This document shows positions 45,783 to 55,960 of a stretch of DNA of 64,000 bases, piece by piece; position 1 is the first letter of the stretch; every line of letters begins with the position of its first letter. The position numbers and the translations under genes are program-made. The notes beneath the pieces are model-generated. The model searched no databases. It saw only the letters and a program-made list of their open reading frames with translations, and was not told where the DNA came from. Source of the DNA: Pelobates cultripes (lineage: Eukaryota > Chordata > Amphibia > Anura > Pelobatidae); assembly GCA_933207985.1 (NCBI GenBank), contig OW240912.1, positions 366,789,165 to 366,853,164 of the forward strand, read 5' to 3'.

Positions 45783-47717
45783 ATGGAGGACCTGCTGAGA
45801 GCTGTGGTACAGGCAACGGCTAAACAACAAGGCACAAACAGTTTCCTGGCTGCACAGGTTAAGAACCTGAGGGACGCTCAGCAGGAGCATAGAGCTGCCC
45901 TTACTGAGGTTTTGCAGATTGCCCCCTGCAGGGAGCGTGGGGACAAGGGACCCTGTAACCAAGCTACTGACATTCTGCATGGGATGACAGAGGCAGTAGA
46001 AGAAGTCTTCAACAAGCTGAAAAGCATGGAGGCAGCAAAGTGTGCTGTTGAGAAACACGCAGAAGAGAGAGAACAGGAATTAGAAGGCAAGAAGGATGAA
46101 ACTGAGCCTAAAAGTAGTGATAAAGAGGTCTTTGAAAAAGAGTTGGTGGTAAGCAAAAACCACCCAGAAGGTGTAAGTAAAGCTAGTGGATACAGCCAGG
46201 GAAAGAAAAATGAAGCAGAAGCCCCTGATGTACACCCAAGTGAACAAGTCAAAGGCATGAAAAGCAGACTGACTTGGGGAGTCAGAGAAGACAACCGCAA
46301 AGGAGCTGAGCAAAATGAAGAGAAGCAAAGCACTCCAGTTGAGTATAACAATGTGGTGCGCTGTTTAGTAGCAGAGACACCTGGTATTGTTACAAAGAAT
46401 TTGAATGATTGTCCGGGAGCCGTAGAACTAGATCTGCTGGCAAAGACTACTGCTACAAAGCCTGGGCGCACTGACTACCGGGAACAGCTGCCAGATTCTG
46501 GGAACACAGTCATGGAATTAAAGGCGGGACTCGGAATGCCTGACCGGCTGTTTGATACCGGGGCTGTCATGATCCAGCGAGAGGCCATGACTGCGTCTCT
46601 GGACACCCCCAAGGGAACAGGGAGACCACCAGACAGCCCAAAGGAAAGCATTGCTGACGTTGAGAGGTGGCCACTCAAGGCTGAGCAAGCAGAGGAAACC
46701 AGACAAAGGAAAGATGAGCTATGCCGGGAGTCTGGGCCTCCGGCACAAGAACAGCGCTCCATACGAGACCAGACTGAGAAAGAACTCATATGCTTCAACT
46801 GCCACATGCAAGGACATATTGCATATAACTGTCCTGAGAGTGAAGAGCCAATACAATGTGACGTAGGAATAAGGGCTCTGCATAGGATAGTATTGACTTG
46901 CTTAAAGATGTGTATGGTGACTGGTGGTGGTGTTACAGCACAGCTAAAAGTGGTGATGGTGGTAGGGAAGAGTGCACAAGCACTGACAGATTCAGGGAGT
47001 GAGGTTACTCTGATGAAAAGTGTTCTGTTCCAGCCAGAGTATGCAGCTGCCTACCTTGATGTGGTGTTTAACAGGGCGGACTGGGTAGCACACCTGATGA
47101 AGGTCCGGTTAGTTGTAAATAATGTAAAGGCTGCCGGTTTGACCGATAACACTGCTAAGTGTTATCTGGGATTTGATAACTATTTGGTTTATCCACTTGG
47201 GCGGGGGCTCCTTAAAATACAAGGGAGCAAGGTAGCCGCTATCTACAATAGGCCACTTCTTGTAACTGAGAAGCTAGTCAGGGCTGGTAGAGCCCTAGGT
47301 GTTATGAATGTTCACGGTTTGTGTTCGAAGGCCGCTCGACCCGATGGGTCTGAGCTGGGGAGGAGGATATGTGATAAAGTGAAGGCAGATAGGCCTTTTA
47401 ACCCCAGGGGGAGTATGTGTAGTTTGTGTGTTGCACAACACAACGCATTGTTTAGTTATGGGCCCCTGGGGTGTAGCATTTGGAGAGAAGGGTGGGCCAA
47501 TGCTCCACTCCACAGTTTAGTGGTGTTCTGGGGAGACCTAGATCCAGGCCAGGGTTTTTTGGACTGTCTCCAACCCACTGCTCAGCTGCAGGTAATCAGC
47601 TGTTGCAGTGGGAATAAACTCCTCCCGGCTAGGCAGGAAAAGGAGAGGGATTGCTGGCTTCCTCCCAGGAAGCAGGTAGGAGAGAGAGGCTGTTCTCCAT
47701 ATAGTCAAGAAGACTAG
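45783..47717 (+). CDS. Gag-protease polyprotein of the LTR retrotransposon
   Basis: An open frame of 644 codons from ATG 45783 (MEDLLRAVVQATAKQQGTNS). Residues 1-60 and 90-120 are helical and coiled-coil-like. A long acidic/lysine-rich linker follows. A CCHC zinc knuckle (CFNCHMQGHIAYNC, about residues 337-350) binds element RNA in gag families. A retropepsin-like motif (ALTDSGSEVTLM, about residue 400) follows. No RT motifs occur after it. The frame continues through the polypurine tract and about 115 codons into the 3' LTR before stopping at 47717. The absence of stop codons and the near-identical LTRs suggest a recently active copy that needs pol from another element. Confidence 0.85.
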   Translation: MEDLLRAVVQATAKQQGTNSFLAAQVKNLRDAQQEHRAALTEVLQIAPCRERGDKGPCNQATDILHGMTEAVEEVFNKLKSMEAAKCAVEKHAEEREQELEGKKDETEPKSSDKEVFEKELVVSKNHPEGVSKASGYSQGKKNEAEAPDVHPSEQVKGMKSRLTWGVREDNRKGAEQNEEKQSTPVEYNNVVRCLVAETPGIVTKNLNDCPGAVELDLLAKTTATKPGRTDYREQLPDSGNTVMELKAGLGMPDRLFDTGAVMIQREAMTASLDTPKGTGRPPDSPKESIADVERWPLKAEQAEETRQRKDELCRESGPPAQEQRSIRDQTEKELICFNCHMQGHIAYNCPESEEPIQCDVGIRALHRIVLTCLKMCMVTGGGVTAQLKVVMVVGKSAQALTDSGSEVTLMKSVLFQPEYAAAYLDVVFNRADWVAHLMKVRLVVNNVKAAGLTDNTAKCYLGFDNYLVYPLGRGLLKIQGSKVAAIYNRPLLVTEKLVRAGRALGVMNVHGLCSKAARPDGSELGRRICDKVKADRPFNPRGSMCSLCVAQHNALFSYGPLGCSIWREGWANAPLHSLVVFWGDLDPGQGFLDCLQPTAQLQVISCCSGNKLLPARQEKERDCWLPPRKQVGERGCSPYSQED

Positions 47718-48147
47718 GCACTTGGAGTGCAGAAAGGAAGCAGTCAGGGCAAGACTGGCTTGGAGCACTGGGAGTGCAGAAAGGAAGCAGTCAGGGCAAG
47801 GCTGGCTTGGAGCACTGGGAGTGCAGAAAGCAAAGCAGTCAGGGCAAGGCTGGCTTGGAGCACTGGGAGTGCAGAAAGGAAAGCAACAGGTTAGATAGCA
47901 GAGCGTTGCTCTCTAATAAGGTTGGTGCAATATTGTGTTTAGTTTAACCCTGAGAGATAGGGAACTAAAGTCAGTTAGTGCTCAGACGAGCTAGGTGTTT
48001 GTTTATAGGGTTTTCTGTTACATTTGTTTTCATTTACTGATGTATCCTGTGTGAACTTACAAATAAAGTGCCTGGAGTATTTGCAATTACAAGGACTGTG
48101 CATGTTTTTGCCCTAGAGGACCGTGCTACCTGCTGACAAGGATCACA
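47370..48147 (+). repeat. 3' LTR (778 bp)
   Basis: It is nearly identical to the 5' LTR. Differences seen are a G/T change (GGGTGGAGC versus GGTGTAGC, about 47473), loss of a CT dinucleotide (about 47697) and one T/G change in the tandem unit. AATAAA lies at 48062-48067. Confidence 0.93.
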
Positions 48148-48561
48148 GGCTCTTATTCAGTTTTTTAAAACTGTAGTGCATTGAAAATGACTGAAATGCC
48201 ATTAAGACAGGCTCTTCAATTCATTACAATCATACATTTCTTTTCTCTTCATTAAAAATAAGCCAACAAAACATGACACATTTCTTCCCAGAAAGCTTGG
48301 CTGTTTCCAGGCCTAACGTGTAATCCTCAGTTTGGATTCAGGTTCAAATCATAGCTCTTGGCAAAAAGTATATCTATAATGGCTTAAATGAACACTGCAG
48401 TGTTAGGAACACAAGTATGTATTCCTGCACTACAGTGTTAAACGACTATTTAGATCTCGACCCTTGTCTGATCTCAGTAAAAAGGTTTTTAAACTCACCT
48501 TTTCCTCCATGTTGCAGTGGTCTCGCCTCCATGTCTGAGATCTTCAGTTTCGATCTGGAGG

Positions 48562-49792
48562 CAGGGGCGTATTAGCCGCGAGGCAAACAAGGCATTTGCC
48601 TTGGGCGGCATTTTTCAGGGGGCGGCAAAAAACGCCGCCCCCCAAATGCCCAAGGCAAATGTCTTGTTAGTCTCGCGGTTAACAGACATTCTGGGCGCTG
48701 GGCGGCAGTGGCTGCAGCGCTGGGCGGGCGGCGCCGAGGGAGCTCTTCCCCTGAGCGCTCTGCTCAGCTCCCTCGCGCGCCGCCAGCAGAGTGAGGCTGG
48801 GAGCCGGGTTGATGACGTCATATTCCAGCTCCCAGCCTCACTCTGCTGGCGGCGCGCGAGGGAGCTTAGCAGAGCAGAGCGCTCAGGGGAAGAGCTCCCT
48901 CGGCGGCCGCCCTGCAGCCACTGGACCCCAGGGAGAGGAAGAACCCCCCCCAGCATTACCAAAGGTAAGGAGGCTGGGGGGGGTTAAATAAAAAAAACAA
49001 AAAAAAAACACTAGTGTGTGTGTGGATGTCTGTTAGTGTGTGTGTTAGTGTGTATGTATGTTAGTGTTAGTGTGTGTATGTTAGTGTGTGTGTGTGTTAG
49101 TGTGTATGTTAGTGTGTGTATGTATGTTAGTGTTAGTGTGTGTTAGTGTGTGTGTGTGTATGTTAGTGTGTGTGTATGTTAGTGTGTGTGTGTGTGGATG
49201 TCTGTTAGTGTGTGTGTATGTTAGTGTTTGTGTCTTAGTGTGTATGTTAGTGTGTGTATGTTAGTGTTAGTGTGTGTATGTTAGTGTTAGTGTGTGTATG
49301 TTAGTGTTAGTGTGTGTATGTTAGTGTTAGTGTGTGTATGTTAGTGTTTGTGTCTGTTAGTGTGTATGTTAGTGTGTGTATGTTAGTGTTAGTGTGTGTG
49401 TCTGTTAGTGTTAGTGTGTATGTTAATGTTAGTGTATGTATGTTAGTGTTAGTGTGTGTGTGTCTGTTAGTGTGGATGTCTGTTAGTGTGGATGTCTGTT
49501 AGTGTGGATGTCTGTTAGTGTGTGTGTTTGCCTGTTAGTGTGTGTGTGTGTTTGCCTGTGAGTGTGTGTGTCCTGTGAGTGTGTGTCCTGTGAGTGTGTG
49601 AGTGTGTGTCTGTTAGTGACTGTGTGTTTCTGTTAGCTAGTGAATGCGTATCTGTCAGTGAATGTGTGTGTGTGTATTTAGAAGGCGGAGCAGGGGGGAA
49701 AGTTGGGTGGCGGTTGCGCGGGTGGGGGTGGCGCGGGGGGGTGCCTGAGTTTTGTCCTGCCTAGGGCAGCACAAAACCAGGATACACCACTG
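48562..49792. mobile_element. hAT MITE (1.23 kb) with large palindrome and TG array
   Basis: The ends CAGGGGCGTATT and GGATACACCACTG are related inverted termini of the CAGNGGCGTA hAT type, flanked by an exact 8-bp duplication TCTGGAGG at 48554-48561 and 49793-49800. A large inverted repeat (arms about 48733-48804 and 48828-48904, GC-rich with GGCGGCGCGCGAGGGAGC words) is followed by AAAGGTAAGGAGGCTGG and then a TG-rich array to about 49670. No transposase is present. Confidence 0.92.
49010..49670. repeat. TG-rich microsatellite (TGTTAGTGTGTG type)
   Basis: Interspersed TGTGTGTG and TTAGTG units with TATG variants run for about 650 bp inside the hAT element. Confidence 0.95.
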
Positions 49793-50089
49793 TCTGGAGG
49801 GCTAATGTAATCTCCAGTTTAGGAGCCTACAGTGACAGGCTATAGACACCAGAACCGTAACACTAGGCTGCAGTGATTTTGGTGACTATAGTGTCCCTTT
49901 AATCCAGATTTCATTTTCCTTTACAGTAATTTTGATAGCTTTTTTTTAATAATGATATGTTTGTTGCCATTTTCATGCTCCTCATGGTACTGATTTCAGC
50001 AAATCACTTTTACACATATTTTACTATCGTGGCCAGGCAGTGTGTATGAGGTACAAGTCTCTAAGAACTCAAACCCAAACACTGCAGAC

Positions 50090-51335
50090 GGTTTAAAAGA
50101 ACATTCCAGGAGGGGGAGAAAGAGGCAGAGGGGGAAGAGAGACTGGGAAGGGGAGAAATGGACACAGAGGAGCAGTGAGGGGGAGAAAGAAACATACAGA
50201 GGGACTGGGGGAGACAAAAAGGCACACAGAGGGGCTGTATATATCACTGGTGGATCCCTCCCCCGGCCAATCTCTCTCCCCGGTCTGCAGGCATTGTGCG
50301 GGCAGCCAGCAGGGGAGGGAGGAAGAGAGGACCCGGGAGCTCAGCCTGCAGCTCCTCCGGGTCCTCCTCTCGCGAGCATGGAGCGTTGCCACGGTTACCA
50401 CAGCAACGCTCCAAATCTCGCGAGAGTGCACTCTATCCCTGGAGCTACGGCTAGAGTTCACCTCACCACCACTGGGACCACCAGGGATTCAGCCACTGGG
50501 ACCACCAGGGATCGAAATATGTCCCCCCTCCTCCCAGTAAAGGTAAGAAGGGACGGTGGACATACATTTATTTAATTTTATACATTCTTTATTTATTTAT
50601 TTTTATCAAAAAGCCCCCCCCCCACCCTCCTCACCACACATTCACACATTGCCCCCCATAAACAGCCCCCCACACACATACACTGCCCTCATACACACAC
50701 TGTCCCCCCACACTGCCCCCCATACACACTGCCCCATACATGCCCCCATACACACACACTGCCCCATACACCACACTGTCCCCATACACACACTACACTG
50801 CCCCACACATACACTGCCCCCTACACACACACACCAACACATACACTGCCCACTCACACACTTACCCTTACACACACCACTGCATACACTGCCCCCATAC
50901 ACACACACTTGCCCCCCATACACACCCCCCCCCCCACACATACACTTATACACACACACTACCCCCTTTACCACCCCCCAATACACATTGCCCCCATACA
51001 TACACTGCCCCTCTATACACATACACTGCACCCATACACACACTGCTCCCACACACACATACACTGCCCCCCAGACACACACTGCCCCCACACACACATA
51101 CACTGTCCCCATACACACACTGTCCCCCACATACACTGCCCCCATCCTTTTCTGCCCCCCACACACACATGCCACTGCCCCCCATACACACACTGCCCCC
51201 ACACTCACATACACCGCCCCCATACACACACTGCTCCCACACACACATACACTGCCCCCCACCACATTACACCACTGTTCTTATGCCCTACTACAGCCCC
51301 ATACCCCAGCAGATCCCAGGTAAGTTGTCAAACTG
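50090..51335. repeat. GC-rich hairpin module followed by a CA-rich array
   Basis: A GA-rich lead (50105-50230) and GC-rich block contain an inverted repeat (CTCGCGAG...GGAGCGTTGC and GCAACGCTCC...CTCGCGAG, about 50368-50427), then AGTAAAGGTAAGAAGGGACG (about 50536), then (ACACATACACTGCCCCC)-type units at about 50630-51275. This is the same module order as in the hAT element at 48562-49792, but I found no termini. The long HTYTAPIH-like frames come from the repeat. Confidence 0.8.
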
Positions 51336-51682
51336 TTCTTAACCACTTAAGGACCGGACTGCTTTCTTTATATACCATTATTTATATAATCTCATGTAAT
51401 TTAATTTAAAAAAAAATTAAAAATATGATGAAAAATTGAAAAAAATAAAAAATTTTTACTTTTACGTGAAAAATCTTTTACTCATCTACAAAAGCGACTG
51501 AAAAAAACAGCTAAATAGATTCAAAATTTTGTCCTGAGTTTAAACATACCCAGTGTTTACGTGCTTTTTTGCTTTTTTTTTTAACGTTATAGGGCTATAA
51601 GTACAAGTAGGATATTGCGGTTTCAAAACATACATTTTTAAAATGTATCAATAGTGACATTGTAACACTATTCCTGGCTAAT

Positions 51683-51797
51683 CATGGCAGCATCACTTAT
51701 GGGTAGCTCCTCCCTTATCAGTCACAGGACAGGGATTAATTAGATTAATTAATCAGACTGATAGGTATAAGGAGTCCCTCCTCCCCCTATACCTCAG
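51683..51797 (+). repeat. DIRS left inverted terminal repeat
   Basis: It starts CATGGCAGCATCACTTATGG and ends CCCCCTATACCTCAG. It is paired with the right copy, with a single T/G mismatch (TTATCAGTCAC versus TTAGCAGTCAC). Confidence 0.95.
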
Positions 51798-52670
51798 TCT
51801 TTTTTCCTGTCCTTAGCAAGTTCTACAGGACTTTTTACATTTTATTTTATGGCCACCTTCCTGCGTTTGTCGTGGGTTCGTTCCAAATGAAGTTCAGCCT
51901 CTCTTCATTTGAAGGACCCAGTAAACAGCCTGCATGAGCAGGACTAACTGGGTCAGGTTCAGTGTAAGTACTGAACTGCAGCGTGGGAAGTAAGTGTTTG
52001 AGGGAGACACTGTTTTATGTTTAATTGTGGGGTTGGTTAGCCTTAAAAATTCCCCTTGTTTTCAGCCTGCCCCTACTAATTGGGGTTATATATCCCCCCC
52101 CATACCTTGTTGGCAGTATTTGAATCCATACTTAGGGGTCTTGTACTCTAGGATGTGTTTTCTTACCTCTTGATTGGTACCTCTCTGTTTCCAGCTGCTG
52201 ATGGGAAATATGTGGGGCTGTGCAGGTTTCCCTGCTCCCTGGGGCTCCCTGTGCGCCCGGGCATTGGGGGCTGGAACGCATTATGCGTTCCAGCCGACTG
52301 TATGCTGCTCGCGGCCGGTTTCGGTGAAACCGGAAGTGAATTACACGCCGGCCGCGAGCGTTTGGAACACATGGCGTGCGTTCCAGCGCTCTGCGCATGC
52401 GCGGACCGGGCAATCAGCTTTTTCAGTGCCCGGTCCTATTTGAAGGCTCAGATACAGCTCTCTTGTGCTGTATCTGCAGTCCTGATGTTCTGTTCCCCAG
52501 GGGATTGATTTATCACCTCTGCTTCTCCTGTTACCTGGCTGCTTGGTGGAACACTAATTGTTTAAGGTAGGATTTCTATTTTTTGCTGATTAGAAGTTTT
52601 TCTTTCATCAGCTTGCCTCTGATCCATTTGTGAATTTAGGTCTTGAATTTCATTGGTTCTTTTTTATAGT

Positions 52671-54082
52671 ATGGATTCTCCCTCTGCCTCTGCAAGGTCC
52701 CTCTCGAGAAAACATAGGTGAGCCATTTATTTAATTTATGGGGGGTTGTTAAAAGAGTGCCATACTAAGCCTGTAATATATGTCATATATGGCTTTATTC
52801 CAGCCCCAGCATTCATTTGGATTCTCCAGCAAGAAAATCACGGGAAAAGTCAAATAAATGCATTAGTTGTTCATCACCTGCTCCGAATGGAAGGAACCTT
52901 TGCAGGGCTTGCTTGTTGGAAGTCGCAGACGCCCCCGGTAGGGGTTCTCCACAGGACAACCTTAAACTCTGGATTTCCCAGGCTATTGCTGAGGGCTTTA
53001 AGGCTACCACGGGATCTAGTGGTCAGAGTAAGAGACGTAGAGCGGAACCTCAGTCTTCCAGCTCTGATGAGGACCCTGATGTGTGGGAGGTCTCGGATGA
53101 AGGTGAGGAGGAAACTGAATATACCTCCAGGTCTCTTGACTGCAGGTCTGTTGATATACTTATTACCCTTCTCAGAGACACTCTTAGTCTCACTGAAGAG
53201 AGATCTGAATTAAAAGAGGCTGACAGGTTCTTTGAGGACCTAAAACCTAACAGACCGACTTTCCCGGTGCATACATCAATCAGAGATATGATCCTTCAGG
53301 AATGGAATAAGCCGGAAAAGAAGTCCACCTTGAAAAATAAGTTCACAAGGGTTTATCCGTACTCTTCAGTGGACTGCTGCCTGTGGAACTCAGTTCCTAA
53401 AATTGACGCTGCAGTGATCCATATGGCTAAGAAAACGACACTGCCTATTGACTCCATGGCATATCTAAGAGAGCCTGTGGAGAAGCGTATAGATGGAGAT
53501 CTGATTAAAGCCTATTTGGCCCTAGGGTCCGCCCTTCATCCGGCAGTGGCACTAACTACTCTCTCCAGAGCCTTGAAAGTGTGGCTCGCTAATCTGAGGG
53601 AGGACATTGATCAGGGTGTCCGTAGGGAACATCTGTTGGAGAGCCTCAAGGACTTTAGTCTGGCCACGGAATTCTGTTCAGAGGCCTCTCTGGACATCAC
53701 TCGCATGATTGCCAAGAGCATGGCCCTATCTGTGGCTTCTAGAAGGGCTCTGTGGCTTCATTCGTGGGGTGCTGATTATGCTTCTAAGGCTTCCCTGTGT
53801 GCACTTCCGTTCCAAGGGGATCTCCTTTTTGGGAAAATTCTGGAAGATGCTATTCAAAAAGCTGCTGATGGGAAAAAGGCGTTTTTACCTCAAGCCGGTA
53901 GGAAGAGTTTTCCTCCCTCCTGGAAGACCAAGCGCTTCAAAGATAGGTCCTTTCGGGACAGCAGGAGCTATAAACCTGGAAGGGAATTTTCCAGGAATTC
54001 TTCATGGAAGTCCTTCTTGCATTCTTCTTCCAATAAGCCCTCCAGAGGAAGGGGTGCTAGGATCCCAGGGAAGAACTTCTGA
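52671..54082 (+). CDS. DIRS gag-like protein (with probable 86-bp intron)
   Basis: The downstream open frame (52817-54082, 421 codons) has no ATG at its start. An ATG at 52671 opens 15 codons (MDSPSASARSLSRKH) ending at a consensus donor (ATAG, then GTGAGC at 52718). The acceptor TTTATTCCAG ends at 52803, and joining keeps the downstream frame. The protein has a Cys-rich start (CISCSSPAPNGRNLCRACLL), an acidic Ser-rich segment, and the DIRS gag landmark SVASRRALWLHSWGADYASK followed by ALPFQGDLLFG, then a basic RS-rich tail ending IPGKNF. Gag should package element RNA. The gag frame is intact. It overlaps the start of the RT frame. Confidence 0.85.
52718..52803 (+). other. Probable spliceosomal intron in DIRS gag
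   Basis: GTGAGC donor, a T-rich 3' part and TTTATTCCAG acceptor; 86 nt, not a multiple of 3. Splicing restores one frame from ATG 52671 into the gag frame. A second donor/acceptor-like pair upstream (AAG followed by GTAGGA at 52567; TTTTTTATAG ending at 52669) could mark a 5' UTR intron. Confidence 0.65.
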
Positions 54083-55070
54083 AGGTCTTCAGGCCCGTTC
54101 GGGGACGGTGGGAGGAAGGCTGAAGTTTCTCTACCCTGTATGGGCCAGCAATATTTCGGACCTATGGGTCACTTCCATCGTAAAGGAAGGTTACAAAATA
54201 GAATTCACATCTTACCCGAAAACTGCATTCTTCCGAAAATCAAGGGTGCCGGTAGGCATCAAACAGAGGGCCATGAGGTCCTGCATTTCAGTACTCCTGG
54301 AACAAAAAGTGGTGGAAGAAGTTCCAAAACGGGAATGGTTCCAGGGAATTTACTCCACGGTCTTCTTGGCCCCAAAACCACAGGGAAAGTGGCGTCTCAT
54401 CTTGAATTTGAAAGGCGTGAACTCCTTGCTCGACGTAAGGACGTTCAAAATGGAATCCTTGAGGACCATCTTGAAGTGTGCCAAAAAAGGAGACTGGATG
54501 ACCTCAATAGACTTAAGGGACGCCTACTATCATATCCCGATACCTCAAGATCATGTACGGTTTCTCAGGTTTTGGGCGCTAGGAAGGCACTTCCAGTTCC
54601 GGGGACTACCGTTTGGCCTCAGCCTGGCTCCAAGAACGTTCTCAAAAGTTCTGGTCACCTTAATAGCCTTTATAAGGGAAAAGGGTATCGAGATATTCCA
54701 TTACTTGGACGACATTCTTATCTTGGGTCCATCTCAAGGAATTGTAGCTCAACATACGTCAGTGGCAATGTCCATTCTTCAAGACCATTGTTGGCTCCTG
54801 AACGTGGAAAAGAGCTCCCTCGTTCCTGCACAAACGATCATTTTCCTGGGGGCGGTGGTGAATACCGTGTCTGCACATGTGTTCCTGTCTCCAGAAAGGG
54901 TCACAAAGATCAGAGACAAAGTAAGGAAGCTGCAAGATCTCGAAACTGCACCTGAAAGAGAAGTCATGAGTCTCCTGGGTTCCTTGACTTCAACAATAGG
55001 CTTGGTGGGCCCAGTGGGCCCAGTGGAAGTTCCGTCCGGCCCAGAACTGCTTCCTTCTCCAGTTCAACAG
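54083..55070 (+). CDS. DIRS reverse transcriptase domain
   Basis: This is part of the frame 53709-55424, which overlaps gag. It contains WVTSIVKEGYKIEFTSYP, VVEEVPKREWFQGIYSTVFL, KPQGKWRLILNLKGVNSLLD, MTSIDLRDAYYHIPIPQDHV, FRGLPFGLSLAPRTFSKVLV and the catalytic box FHYLDDILILG (YLDD at 54702-54713, residues 332-335 of the open frame). These are the canonical RT motifs in DIRS form. The first catalytic Asp (SIDLRDAYYH) and the YLDD pair are intact. The frame becomes non-homologous after about 55000, where a short GGGCCCAGT duplication marks a frameshift into the RNase H frame. Confidence 0.93.
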
Positions 55071-55410
55071 AGTGGAAGCGGATTGGGAACAGATGATATC
55101 TCTTCCCCTTCCCGTAAGGAAAGGCTTAAACTGGTGGAAGAGCGAGAGGAATTTGACAACAGGCTTCCCGTTGGAAGACCCCCCTTGGAAGGTTATTTCA
55201 ACAGATGCCAGTTCTTTTGGATGGGGTGCCCACTTCAGTTCTGTATGGACTCAAGGGAAGTGGACCCGAGAAGAGAGTCGCCTACACTCAAACTTAAGGG
55301 AGCTGAGAGTGGTTTACAAGGCCATTTTGAGATTCCTGCCAAGGCTAAGGAATTCTTGGGTTCTAATCAAAACAGACAACCGAGCGGTGGCCTCATATGT
55401 GAACAACCAA
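55020..55410 (+). pseudogene. DIRS RNase H domain (frame-shifted from RT)
   Basis: In the frame starting 55072: MEADWEQMISLPLPVRKGLN, WKVISTDASSFGWGAHFSSV, EESRLHSNLRELRVVYKAIL and WVLIKTDNRAVASYVNNQGG. The Asp, Glu and Asp positions of RNase H (TDAS, LREL, TDN) are all present. It is separated from RT by a +1-type shift at about 55000-55025 and from the next domain by another at about 55410. Confidence 0.88.
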
Positions 55411-55411
55411 G

Positions 55412-55960
55412 GTGGTTCCCTTAATGGCTATAGCCATGACCTATCTTCAAGGCCTGAAGGCGATTTATCTCCCAGGTTCGGAGAACGTAACGGCAGACTT
55501 CCTCAGCAGAAAGGAAATTCTTCCGAGAGAATGGCAACTTTACCCAGCGATCTTTGCAGAAATTGCTCATCGGTGGGGCATGCCCCAGATCGACCTGATG
55601 GCGTCATCTCAGAATCACCAGGTGGAGAATTACTTCTCTCTCCATCCGGACTGTCAGGCACTGGGCCAGGATGCTCTCTCTCTGCCTTGGTCGTTCGATC
55701 TGGGGTATGCTTTCCCTCCCCTACCCATGATACCCAGGTTCCTGCGGAAGGTTTGGTCGGAAGGCAAGAAAGTCATTGCCGTAATTCCAATTTGGCCTCG
55801 GAGGCCGTGGTTTCCCCTATTGGCCATGATGAGCCAAGAACAACCTTGGCCTCTTCCAGTGATGGAGGATCTGCTAACGCAGGGCCCTGTATTCCATCCT
55901 CATCCGGAATGCCTCAAACTGGGGGTATGGGTCTTGAGAAAGAAAGACTCCAATTACTAG
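55412..55960 (+). pseudogene. DIRS methyltransferase-like domain
   Basis: This frame (182 codons) begins in the RNase H tail (YLPGSENVTADFLSRKE) and continues with MPQIDLMASSQNHQVENYFS, ALSLPWSFDLGYAFPPLPMI and VIAVIPIWPRRPWFPLLAMM. This matches the segment between RNase H and the recombinase that is annotated in DIRS elements as a DNA N6-adenine-methyltransferase-like domain. Its function is unproven. It ends at 55960 and overlaps the recombinase frame. Confidence 0.8.

Larger units (their letters stand above)
44850..48147 (+). mobile_element. Young LTR retrotransposon (gag-protease only)
   Basis: Two direct LTRs (44850-45629 and 47370-48147) start TGTGATAAAG and end AAGGATCACA. They are flanked by the 5-bp duplication GGCTC at 44845-44849 and 48148-48152. 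A purine-rich tract (GGGGAGGAGGATA) precedes the 3' LTR. The internal region is only 1.74 kb and encodes gag with a zinc knuckle and a retropepsin-like DSG motif, with no RT, RNase H or integrase. The LTRs differ by about two substitutions and one 2-bp indel by eye, so the insertion is recent. A gypsy-like affiliation is inferred from gag architecture and the 5-bp duplication. Confidence 0.93.
48388..49898. mobile_element. TTAA-flanked MITE split by a hAT MITE
   Basis: TTAA lies at 48384-48387 and 49899-49902. The left part (48388-48561) begins ATGAACACTGCAGTGTTAGG; the right part (49793-49898) ends GGTGACTATAGTGTCCCT, the terminus shared with 6504-6516 and, inverted, 28290. Removing the inserted hAT element leaves about 280 bp. 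Confidence 0.75.

Noticed and set aside
48517..48987. 156-codon frame and reverse-strand 115-codon frame as genes
   Set aside because: They run through the GC-rich palindrome of a hAT MITE; both strands read alike because of the inverted repeat.
50556..51409. Histidine/threonine/proline-rich frames (up to 255 codons) and their cysteine/glycine-rich reverse-strand partners
   Set aside because: Products of a CA-rich microsatellite beside a GC-rich transposon module; all frames are low complexity.
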